From positions 673,515 to 737,514 of the forward strand of contig VXBP01010329.1 in NCBI GenBank assembly GCA_013400115.1: a stretch of 64,000 nt of DNA, read 5' to 3'. The notes beneath the pieces were generated by a model. It was given only the letters and a program-made list of their open reading frames with translations. It did no database searches and was not told where the DNA came from. Both the position numbers and the translations under genes were made by a program. Below, one piece after another: positions 35,997-46,100 of this stretch (the first letter of the stretch is position 1; the number at the start of each line of letters is the position of its first letter). Source of the stretch: Rhinopomastus cyanomelas (Eukaryota > Chordata > Aves > Bucerotiformes > Rhinopomastidae).

Positions 35997-36008
35997 ACGT
36001 CACTTCCG
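35997..36008 (-). promoter_or_regulatory. Composite ETS / CRE-half motif (CGGAAGTGACGT)
   Basis: On the minus strand the sequence is CGGAAGTGACGT: an ETS core (CGGAAGT) overlapping a TGACGT CRE half-site, about 55 nt upstream of the METTL14 ATG. Occupancy is inferred only. Confidence 0.6.
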
Positions 36009-36050
36009 AGCCCGCATCACCCGGGGCGGCGGCGTGAGGCCGCGGCGGCG

Positions 36051-36080
36051 GCCGCCATGTTGGCTGCCGCCATGTTGGCT
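36051..36080 (-). promoter_or_regulatory. Two tandem YY1-like motifs (AACATGGCGGC)
   Basis: Plus strand gccgccatgttggct occurs twice head to tail at 36051 and 36066. On the METTL14 strand each contains AACATGGCGGC, close to the YY1 consensus AANATGGCGGC. It sits about 110-135 nt upstream of the ATG. Confidence 0.7.
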
Positions 36081-36276
36081 GCGGGCAGCGGGCCCCTCCC
36101 CAGCGCGGCCCCTCCCCAGGCTCAGCGGCTCCCTCCGCCCCGAGCCGTCCTCGCAGCCTTCCAAGCGCTTGGCAGCGGGCTCTCTGTGGCTGTGCGGTTC
36201 CGCCTCCCCGCTCATCCTGCATTACCTCGCGGTTTTCCTTCCGGCAGCCGGCCACGCTACAGAAACAGCGAAGGGT

Positions 36277-36334
36277 GGATGGTTGGGCTTGAGGATCTTG
36301 ACGGTGTTTTCCAGCCTCGATCGCTGTGTGATTC
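36277..36334 (+). mobile_element. Short CR1 3' end remnant
   Basis: gatggttgggcttgaggatc then ttttccagcctcgatcgctgtgtgattc, a diverged CR1 3' tail at the edge of the METTL14 promoter island. Confidence 0.65.
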
Positions 36335-37187
36335 TACGCTGCTCTGTGTGTGCCACATTCTACAGGTCAAATGTAAACATGAGAAAGATGCTTGAAGGGA
36401 AGGAAATGAGAGCAGTGCAGACCAGTGCACAAAGAAACTGTTTGCAGCTACTGGGATTTCCTCAGTGACAGAACATCCCAGAAAAACGGAGCCTTTCACT
36501 GTTTAGAACCCAGCAGAGCCAGCGGTGCCTTTGTGTCTCCTCGGCAGAGCGCTCTATCTATGGAGATCTTCCGGAAAAGCAAACGCTCCCCGCCCGGCCG
36601 CACGCTTCTCTGACACGGTACTGAATCCAGCACAAGGGCCCGCGCAGTAACAGAATCACTCGCTTCCTCCTCGGCGTGACCTGATGAAGCTGGCGTGAGC
36701 CTGAGCTCTGTTTTTAGACCTGGTTGCTAAGACAAGCTAATCCTTAGACATGCTAATGGTTCCAGCACTTACTCCTGCTGCTCCAAAAGGAAGTTGGTGT
36801 TTGCGTAGGCTGCTCCTTGCCCTTCTCCTGGTCTGTGCCTGCTGTGCGTCCAGCTCTCTGAGCCTTACTTTCTGTTAAGGATCAGGCCCAGTTCTGCCAG
36901 TTCTGGAGCCAACAGCTACATGCTGGCTTTGAGCACTGATAGCGGTGGTTTGATTCCATCATGATTGTCTGTGGCCTTGAATGTTTTCTTGGTGTCCTAA
37001 GAATGGATCGTCTAAACCAGCCTCACTACCATGATATCATTGCTGCTGCGGTGCATGAAATGCATCAGCCTCCCTGGGTAATCCATGCAGAGCTTCGTGG
37101 TACTTAGACTCAGGGTTTTTTCTACTGTCCAAACTACATGTTTGTTTCTTCAGCATTAGTGCAGAATAAATCACAGATCTTCCCCTA

Positions 37188-37587
37188 AAGGATGGATCTC
37201 TTTAGCTTGGAGAAAAGGAGGCTGAGAGGTAACCTCAATAATGTTGATAAGTATGTGAAGGGTGGGTGTCAGGAGGATGGAGCCAGGCTCTGCTCAGGGG
37301 CATCTAATGACAGGACACGGGGCAGTGGGTGTGAGCTGGAACACAGGAGGTTCCACATCAATGCGAGAAGGACCTTCTTCCCGGTGAGGGTGACAGAGCC
37401 CTGGCAGGGGCTGCCCAGGGGGTTGTGGAGTCTCAGTCTCTGGGGACATTTAAAACCCACCTGGATATGTTCCTGTGTAACTGGATCTAGGGGATCCTGC
37501 TGTGATGGGGGGATCAGACTGGATGATCTTTGGAGGTCCCTTCCAGTCCCTGATGTTCTGTGATCCTGTCATTCTGTGACTCTGTGA
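37188..37587 (+). mobile_element. CR1 LINE fragment (sense)
   Basis: About 400 nt encoding the ORF2 C-terminus ([13 protein letters not shown], then GGCQEDGARLC) with a full 3' end cccttccagtccctgatgtt and ctgtg tail. Confidence 0.93.
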
Positions 37588-39043
37588 ACCAAGGGCCAAA
37601 ACTCACACAGACCCCGAGCAGTCAGGTTTGGAACTGACTAGTGAGGTCCATTTTGTAGCAAAAAGATTGTTTGTTAACAAATACCACTTTACATTCTGTT
37701 GCTTCAAAATACCCTCTTTGCAACAGTCTCACCTCTTCAAATATGTTTATAATAGAGCAGCTGCACAAAGTCACCCTTCACCTAGATAACGGGCTGCAGC
37801 ACATGCAGTGCTGCGTTTCCTTCCTACTCCGAGCATCTGGAAGCTAAGCAGCAGCTCTGCTGGACTTACCCAGTCCCGCTGGGGCGCTCCTGCTCTCACG
37901 CTGGTCGTCCTCCCCGCACAGCCGCATGGCACCGCACACACAGCATCTGCCGGAGGAGGAACACAAAGGAGTGCTTGGAGGCTGTTCATAGAACTGACAT
38001 AAAACACTGCCTCAAACACCATCACCCCACAACAGCGTGAACAAGACTGTGTGCTGTGCCAGTTCTATGCTCCTGCGTGCTGCTGAAACTGCAGCAACAG
38101 CGTGACCCAAGCACGTCTGCCGTCCTCTTGAGGTTTACAGCCGGGGCTCACGTACCCGACCTTCCACACGGAACAGGACAGCGGGCGCAGCAAGCACGAG
38201 GACATGTGTTTGCAGAAGAATCAGAGCCTTTACTGATGCAGGGGGGTGTTTTTACCTCTCAAACAGGTACCTTCTGTCATTCAGAAATGCTGTTTCATTC
38301 TGTGCCCAGCTGTGATGGTTTTTAAAGCGTTTCAGTTCCTTTGGAGCTGTCAAAAGTCTCTCAGCTGAAACAGCGTTTTTACGCTCGCTGTAGCCAACAA
38401 GACGTGTTCAGCAGTTCTGCAGGACCCAGTTTGAAATGCAATGGGCTCCCTTGTCCGTGCACCCTGGTGTTAGGGCCATGGGCACCTGTGTCCTGGAACG
38501 TTCCAGGAAATCGGGTTTCTTACTGCCTTATAACATGAGCTCAGATCGCTGTGCAAGAAAGTCCTTAACGCTTGAGAACAGGTTTTCTCTGTGATCTCAT
38601 TCCTGTGTGCCCTGGGTTACTGGTAACAGAAACCCCCCCAATCACAGGCTGCCTGGCTACACCCCCGCACGCAGGGTCACCCTATGGAAGCGCAGACAGG
38701 AGGCCTTTCTCTCCCGTACGAGCGCACACCCAAACTGATTTTGAGTCAGACTTGGCCGTATTTCAAACGTCTGCTGCCCGGGTTTGTTAAAAAGAATGAG
38801 AGAAATGAGTACATTCTTCTGTAAGAGCACTGATTTATATCCTAAAAACACTGACTCATTACAGCCCATTTTGCAGGTGGCAAATCTCCTCTGAATGAAG
38901 CCCTGCTTCCTCTCCTAGCTGTGTTGTCAGGCCTGCCTGGTGCTCCTACATCTCACTCAGTGCCCTCTAGGTCATGCACGGAAGTTTTCCCCTTGATTCC
39001 AGCGGCCGATCTGTTGGCCCCAACACAGATGCTTATACAAAGA

Positions 39044-39097
39044 AATCACAGAACATTAGGGATTGGAAGGGACCTCGAGAGATCATCCAGTCCGGTC
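39044..39097 (-). mobile_element. CR1 LINE 3' fragment (antisense)
   Basis: aaatcacagaacattaggga then ttggaagggacctcgagagatcatccagtcc. Confidence 0.88.
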
Positions 39098-39429
39098 TCG
39101 GCTCGGTGGCAATTGGCTGGGGCTGAGTCAGGCCTTCACTTGTCCCTGGTATTCTGACTGCAAGCCACCAACAGCTGGAAGCGCTCACCTCTTCTACACT
39201 CTCTGCTGGAAGCAAACGGCTCAGAAGCTAAAGGTAAGCAGCTGTACGGAAGGCAGGAAGAGGCTAATCAGTGAGTTTTGCTCTTGGTTTAAAAGGAGGC
39301 AGAATGAAGCCTGATTCTGCAGCTGAATTTTAACGTCTTGGCTTTCAATGCTTTTGAAGCACAGGCCCGTGCTGTTTGCGTGTAGAACCCACACACTGCA
39401 TCCTCCAGTAACCTGTACCCTCACCTCCC

Positions 39430-39497
39430 AGGATCCCAGAACATCACGGGTTGGAAAGGACCTCGATGATCACCCAGTCCAATCCCCCTGCCATGGA
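39430..39497 (-). mobile_element. CR1 LINE 3' fragment (antisense)
   Basis: atcccagaacatcacgggtt then ggaaaggacctcgatgatcacccagtcc. Confidence 0.88.
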
Positions 39498-40077
39498 AAA
39501 GCAGAGTCAGTGGCAGGCAAGAACTATCAAGGCTAAACTGCTCTCATGGAAGCTGTGAGATTTGCTGCCTGTGGCCGTGAGCCGTGGACTTCCATGGGAC
39601 TGATGTCCATGGCTACCACTTCGTGCCTGATGTAGGACCCAAACACTCAGTACTGACACGAGTTTTCAACAATTCTCTACAGCGCAGACAAAACCTCTGA
39701 AGGCAGCCCGATGCAGCAAGAACGTCCCGTACTTGGCATCCCTGTAGTGCCTCATCAGCTGCACCGGAGCGAGAGGCCTGTGTTCCTTGCTTAGAAACAA
39801 CCCTTCAAGCACAGTGCAGGTTCCTTGTGCAATTCTTACCAGTGTGATGTCTGGAAGAACGAAGGCTCTCGAAAACACACTGCCCATGGAACTGTTGCTC
39901 TGTCTTTGCCCTTCCTCGGTAACTTTGGACTGACTGTGAGAGGTGTGACAGAGGCAGAAGTCACACCGATCATGAGCTTTCTACGAGCACAACCAAAGCA
40001 GATGGGAGTGATCTTCTACCTGGCACCTGGAAGTGTGCCACAGCCAAAGAAAGAACTGCCACATGAGCTCACACAGT

Positions 40078-40423
40078 TCAAGCTGCTTAGAGTAGCTTGC
40101 CAATATCTGAAGGGGGCTAAAGAAAGGTGGGGGAGGGCTTTTCACACGGGTGCACAGCAAGAGGACAAGGGGAAAGGGTTACAGATTTGAAGAGGGGAGA
40201 TTTAGATTAGAAACTAGGAACAAACTCTTTGCTGTGAGGGTGCTGAGATGCTGCAACAGGTTGCCCGAGGAGGTTGTGGCTGCCCCATCCCTGGCAGTGC
40301 TGAAGGGCAGGTTGTCTGGGGCCCGGAGCAACCCGCTCTAGTGAAGGTGTCTCTGCCTGTGCAGGGGGTTGGAACCGGATGATCTTTAAGGTCCCTTCCA
40401 ACCCAGACCATTCTGTGATTCTA
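40078..40423 (+). mobile_element. CR1 LINE fragment, distinct subfamily (sense)
   Basis: ORF2-end sequence (RFRLETRNKLFAVRVLRCCN and LPEEVVAAPSLAVLKG) with 3' end gatctttaaggtcccttcca. Its internal sequence differs from the copy at 37188, so it is another CR1 subfamily. Confidence 0.9.
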
Positions 40424-41699
40424 GAAACACAAGAGAGACCATGAAGGGGAGATGCTCCAGCCAAGACAGAGGCATACATCCTGGGAAAGCAAACCGCACC
40501 GGTTCCAGCACTCCAGAGCTCCTTCTGCTCCCAGTGAGATCATTAGCCATGTCCTGAATGGAAGCCAGACCGAGGCTCAAGCTTGTGAAGTCTAACAAGA
40601 GCATCATTTCCTGTAGCATTAACAGACTTCACGTCACAGCAAAAGCTAATTTCCCGTTATTAAATCAGACTAAGGCTCATTTTTCTTAGAACATCACATC
40701 AAAAATGACAATCACGATAAAAACAAAGCTGCTCAGGAGTGAATCTGTACATGTGGGTCATTCAGCTGAAGCTGAACCCTGCCTTGGGGGGGATCATTAT
40801 GACAACTGCTTTTTCCTTCTGCAGGCTTCTTTTCTAACCCTAGCTACTTCCATCCCTTTTCTCCTGAGCAGCCCCCTCTTCCCCCACTACCCCCATGTAC
40901 CTTTTGCAACCTCAGGCACAAACACCTCTACCCTTCACAGGCAAGTTCAGCGCACGTCAGACTCCTGCTGGCCCACACACCTTGGGGAGACAATGAGATC
41001 AGAATACATGAGTAAGAACCAGGCACAAAGCTTTGCCTCGAGTGTTTTGCAAGACTCATCACACTCATCTGTTCTTTTCCTCCTGCACTGATCAGCAGAA
41101 CCCTTCCTCTTTGAGGCTAGAGGGGGGAAAAAGAGCTTAGGTCAGGGAAATGAAATACTGCTGTTACTGTGATGCCAAAACGTGTTCCGTAGGCACTGAG
41201 GGAAGCCGTGCCCAGCCTGACCGAGCCTGCTGCTCATCCCCAAGGATAAAAGCAAACAGCTTGTCCTGACAGAAGGCGTTTGGAGACAGCTCGAAAACGG
41301 CCCTCGTGAGCTGTCTTCAGGCTCAGACCTCGGGTGTTCTGGGCACTCCCGACAGGTTGCCTGCACACACGCACAGGCCTACAAGAAACCCCGCAAAGAA
41401 CGGCCAGCCCGTGCACTCGTGTCCACAGCCCAGCGCAACGTGCACGAGTGAGTGACAGCACTTCTCACGCTGCTGCAGAACCCCGGCGAAGTCGTCCTTA
41501 ACCTTGTGCATCACGTACCAAATGCAGTGTTGAAATCATGCCCTGATCGCAGGGCAAGCAAAGCAGAAGATACACAGGTGATACCAAACCGTGTGGGATC
41601 TGCTTTTACTTGGCACTGGAGCTCTTTTGTGGTTACAAACAAAAGCTAGCGTGGGCAAAGCTGCCTTTAGCACTTCTTGAACAGCGCGGAGGCGGCTAA

Positions 41700-42158
41700 G
41701 AATTACAGAACATTAGGGATTGGAAGGGACCTCCAAAGATCATCCAGTTCAATTCCTCTGCCACAGCAGGATCCCCTAGATCCAGTTGCACTGGAACATG
41801 GCCAGATGGGTTTGAAACATTTCCAGAGAAGGAGACTCCACAACCCCCTGGGCAGCCCCTTCCAGGGCTCTGTCACCCTCACTTCTCAGACTGATGTGGA
41901 TCCTCCTCTGTTCCAGCTCACACCTGCTGCCCCTTGTCCTATCACTAGATGCCACTGAGCAGAGCCTGGCTCCATCCTCCTGACACCCACCCTTCACGTA
42001 TTTATCAACATTCATGGGGTCACCCCTCAGTCTCCTTTTCTCCCAGCTCCCTCAGCCTTTCCTCATCAGGGAGATGCTCCCCTCCCTTCATCATCTCTGT
42101 GGCTCTGCACTGGGCTCTCCAGCAGCCCTGTGTCCTTCTGGAACTGAGGGGCCACAGT
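41700..42158 (-). mobile_element. CR1 LINE fragment (antisense)
   Basis: About 460 nt from aattacagaacattagggat to cagccctgtgtccttctgga, same subfamily as 37188 and 53016. Confidence 0.92.
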
Positions 42159-42934
42159 TTCTTGGAGATACACAGAAAGCAGAAGGTGCACTCACTCTTG
42201 TAAACTCTAGTCACAACATGAGATTGCGGCAACGCTGCTGTGTTCACACAGAAACCAGATCAACCCCGCAGCCAAAAAAATGAGAGGGCAAAATATCGCC
42301 CAGAGTGAAGATTCTACAGACACTGCAGAAGAACAGCCAGGTAAAAGGTGCCTTGTGTCAGGCAGAGTGGGACTTCACAAAACATGAACAGCTCAGAGAA
42401 AACCGGTGCTAAACAAAAAAACAGGAACTAACAACCAAACGATACGAGACAAAGACGACAAACTCCGCGCATCCTACTGCAAACGGGAACCGAGAGAGGA
42501 CCAGGTCACGCAGAACTCCGCAGGGGCTGGGAATAAGCAGATTACTATTCAGAGCACATGGGGATGGGATAAAGCTAAACCCTCGAAGCCATTTCTCCTC
42601 GGGGCATTTTTTTTCCAACCCCTTTGTCTCCCGGAGAGGTGGCTGGGGCTCCCCTGGTCCCTCTGTCTCTCCAGTCGCGATCCAGAGCCGTTTTGCCCGG
42701 CTCTCCTCGCCCCAGGCCAGGCTTTGCCCGGGCTCATGCTGCTGCTCTTCATGAGGCTGTCGGGGGTCTCGGAGGAGCCACAGCCGGGGACCACCACAGT
42801 GAAGGTGGTGGCTGAGAGGGGACCCCAAGCAGGCGAGCGAAGCTGCGGCGGGACACGGGCAGCGATGGCTGGGGCGGGCTGCAGCAGGTACCGCCGGCGG
42901 CCCGGGGTCTGGCCCTGCCCCGCAGCGAGGAGCC

Positions 42935-42962
42935 GGGGGGAGGGCGCGGGGGGATTAGCGGG
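42935..42962 (+). promoter_or_regulatory. Potential G-quadruplex motif upstream of PRSS12 ATG
   Basis: Four runs of at least three G (42935-42940, 42942-42944, 42948-42953, 42960-42962) with loops of 1, 3 and 6 nt, about 85-110 nt before the start codon. Confidence 0.6.
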
Positions 42963-43042
42963 ACGGCGCGGCTCCGCCTTCCCCTCTCGCATCCCGGCCG
43001 CGATGAGCGGGGGAGATGGACCGGCGCGGCGGGACCGGCACC

Positions 43043-43141
43043 ATGACATGGGCCGCCTTCGCCGTGGCGCTGGTAATCGGGGCGATGCCCGCANAGGTGG
43101 CCGCGACCGGGCGGAGCGGGGCCGCGCCGGCTGCCAGCGAG
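43043..43141 (+). CDS. PRSS12: PRSS12 exon 1: signal peptide
   Basis: ATG in a fair Kozak context (ggcaccATGa). MTWAAFAVALVIGAMPA, then one undetermined residue, then VAATGRSG through AASE; donor GTGAGC. It resembles the human neurotrypsin start, which also begins MT with A and F following, then an AL..GA.P core. An N at 43094 makes codon 18 (NAG) ambiguous between Lys, Glu, Gln and stop. The reading frame stays open past the donor to 43498, so the exon end is not certain. Confidence 0.7.
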
Positions 43142-46100
43142 GTGAGCGGGGGCCGCGGGGCGAACGCGGGACGGGGCCATCCCGCACCTAGTCTGCCGTC
43201 GCGAAGGGGCCAGGGAACAGAGAGCGGGGCACGGACACCCCGCACCGGTGACAGCGGCAGGGGAGGGCTGCGCTCCGGGAGGGAGGCGGGTGCCGCTGCG
43301 CTGACCCCGGCGCTGCCGCGGCAGGAGGCGCCTGCCGGGCGATGCGGAGCCGTGCCCGGAGCGCCCACCTCGGACATCGCCGCTCCGGAACTGGGCGGCT
43401 CCGGGAGCGCACAGGTTAGGAGGCTGAAGGAAAGCAAAGCTCACCCGGGAGCTCTTTCTTGCCCTTTCCCTCACGTCTCGGCGTATCGGGGTTTGTAGTT
43501 AGCGCTGCTGCTTGAGGACATCCGTTAGCCCTCCCAGCCGAACCCTCTCGGACTTGAGTGGAAGAAGTTTTCCGTGCTGAGGACTCAGCAGCAATTTCAG
43601 CACTCAGCCCCTGAGCAGCTGAGGAGCTTTACATGTCATCAGGCCTGGTGCTAGGGATATTGATGCAGTCTGCTCTTAAATTGACTTCACATTTTCTCCT
43701 GCATCTGTCAGGCATTAGCTCCCTACTAAGTGAGAACGATGTCCTGTCTCTACTAAAAATGATCAAGCATAACCATTGCGATGAAAATAAAAATCCCTTC
43801 TTTGTTGTCCAGCAGGGAAGTTGACAGTTAATATTATTACTAATAATTTTGTTCTCCCAGAAGCCAGTGTTGGGTTTTTTACTAATTTACTTAGAGATCT
43901 TTGCAAAGGATTGTGATCCTTCCCTTCCAGCAGTAGCCCTGGGAGGTGTGTGCAGCAAAGATGGTGATTTGAACAGTGTCATAATTGCACATACTGCTTT
44001 AAAATGCCACATGAAGAGCACATGGAGGCACTGAGGTTCATGTTACAGAATCATAGGATGGTTCAGGTTGGAAGAGGTCTCAGAGACCATTTAGTTCCAA
44101 ATACTGATCATTTATGCATTAAAAACCAAAGCAGCTTCCAAAGCTGTGTGCCAGGTCCAGTGTTGTGCTCCCCTAAGAAGACAGACTGATGCTCTGCATT
44201 ACAGTTGTTTCCCTGGAAAGAAAACCAGGCAGCTGATGCCACAGAGGAGAAAACAAATAACTAGACACAGATGAAACAAAATCCAGAAGACTTCATGCCC
44301 TTTAATGGGTCTCAGTTTGGAAATGGGTCCCATGTCTACAAATACCTCATTAATGTCTACAAATATTTGAGGGGTGGGTGTCAGGAGGATGGCACTGGGC
44401 TGTTCTCGGTGTCATGTAGTGATAGGACAAGGGGCAATGGTTGTAAGCTGGAACATAGGAGGTTCCACATCAACCTGAGAAGGAACTTCTTCACAGTGAG
44501 GGTGACGGAGCACTGGAACAGGCTGCCCAGGGGGGTTGTGGAGTCTCCTTCTCTGGAGATGTTCAAGACCCGACTGGAAAGGTTCCTGTGTGACTTGGTT
44601 TAGGTGATCCTGCTGTTGCAGGCGGATTGGACTAGATGATCTTTCGAGGTCCCTTCCGATCTGTAATGATTCTATGATTCTATGATTCTATGATTCTTCA
44701 ATGTAGCCTGTTGTATTTATAGCTTTTTTTCAGAATTCTTCAGTCTAGTTCCCCAAATACTTTGAGAGCAGTTGGACTAACATGATGCAGTGAAGAGGAA
44801 TGCAGCATTTTATTACTAAGATCCTAATCTTGCACTTTCTGAAGCAGATTCCAGAATCCCTGTGAGCCCAGCCCTCCACAGTTCGGCTCTGGTTGTGCTT
44901 CTTTAGCCTTTTCAGAATGCTGCTCTTTTCCCCCAGAAAATGGAAATCCAGGTTAGCCCCTGTTTAGAGGGAGAACACAGCTACTGAACAGTAGCTGATA
45001 CTTCCTAATTAGAAGGTCATCTGCTTCTGCTGGATGCAGTGTAAGCCCTCAGTGACATCAAGAGGGCAAATGATTGCCCAAAAGCCTTCATGCAGGTGCT
45101 GTGAGTTGCAGAGTGTGTGGCGTGGCTTAAGGTGGAATAAATGCTGGAGGTGGATCAAGCCATTTGGCCTGAAGTAGGGTCCTTCTGAGCAGAAGCAAAG
45201 AAACACAAGCAAGGCAATGTGAGGACGCAGCGTTACAGCACAGACTCTGCAGGGATAACCCTGCTGCATCTGTTGCTTTAGTACAAGGAAGCCCATTCTC
45301 AGTTATCAGGCACCTGCAGCCACTCCAAAGTCAAAGCTTTAACTGGAAATCTGTCTTTTCTAGCTTAGATATTAAGACTTCTCCACAAAGTTAACTGGCT
45401 AAACTTCACATTTCTTTATTACTTTAAACTTTGGTGGGAGAGGAACCAAGCCTCAGAGTTTGAACACGGGAGTACTCCCCGTGCCCATGAGAGCGTGGTT
45501 CAGCCAGAGCTGGAATGCCTTCTGGAGGTGTGGTTCTTGAACAGCATAGGGCTAAAGGCAAACCGCAGGGAAAATGAAACACGGATGCCTGTCTTCTCCT
45601 TCTGAGACGCAGCTCTTCTGGCACCAGACAGCTGCACAGCAGAGACCTCTCATTGCTGCAGCTCTGTACCACAAAACCAAGTGCACTCCTCTAGAGCCCA
45701 CCAGGTTCCTAGTGCTTTGGTTTATTTTTCCAGCGCCCCAACCCATCCATCACTGACTTGATGAACCTCACGGGTGCAGAGGAACCAACTCAGCGCATTA
45801 CACGCTCGATGTATGCAATATTTATGAAGCTTCTCATATAAGGACCCTTGAACAGGCAGCACTGCTTTTGCTAATCTTCTCAAGACAGGGCTGATGGATG
45901 CACCTTTATTCAAGGTTAAAACACCAGGAGACATTCTAGACTAAGAGCTCAACAAAGTGATGGACAATGGCATTCATTGATCGCAGTGAGCATCATCCAT
46001 AGTTCTGCGGAAGTCAGCAAGATTGATTTTAACCAGGTCTGACACTGGAAGGCAAGAAAAATTACCATTGATCTGATGTGGTGTTGAGTGACCTGGACTG

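Larger units (their letters stand above)
35560..36260. promoter_or_regulatory. METTL14: CpG island over the METTL14 promoter and first exons
   Basis: Dense CpG dinucleotides across exons 1-2 and about 300 nt upstream of the ATG. No TATA box was seen. ETS-like and YY1-like motifs lie just upstream of exon 1, as expected for a housekeeping CpG promoter. The transcription start is inferred at roughly 35.98-36.1 kb. Confidence 0.75.
36345..42830. other. METTL14-PRSS12 intergenic region
   Basis: No conserved peptide or RNA gene recognised. The region holds CR1 copies at 37188-37587, 39044-39097, 39430-39497, 40078-40423 and 41700-42158. The genes on either side are divergent, so this is the candidate location for distal regulatory sequence of both. 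Confidence 0.65.
42840..43430. promoter_or_regulatory. PRSS12: CpG island over PRSS12 promoter and first exon
   Basis: Very GC- and CpG-rich DNA surrounding the PRSS12 start codon, with no TATA box seen. Upstream ATGs occur at 43003 (out of frame, overlapping) and 43016 (in frame, nine codons upstream). Confidence 0.7.

Noticed and set aside
35520..36395. 291-codon plus-strand frame over the METTL14 promoter
   Set aside because: It is antisense to METTL14 exons 1-2 within a CpG island; the peptide is low-complexity Arg/Pro/Ala with no family match.
36949..36964. ggtttgattcc resembling a tRNA T-loop
   Set aside because: No matching acceptor stem, A box or cloverleaf arms around it.
37192..37563. 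Apparent protein of 123 residues
   Set aside because: It is the C-terminal part of CR1 ORF2 inside a LINE fragment, repeated at several other places in the window; not a host gene.
42406..43191. 261-codon frame running into PRSS12 exon 1 in another frame
   Set aside because: Stop-poor CpG-island sequence with no recognisable domain; PRSS12 uses a different frame.
43325..43414. Possible 30-codon exon (acceptor gcggcag, donor GTTAGG) after PRSS12 exon 1
   Set aside because: It is phase 0 at both ends, so it does not repair the junction to SRCR1; it contains one Cys and no Trp, so it is not a kringle. Not annotated without transcript support.
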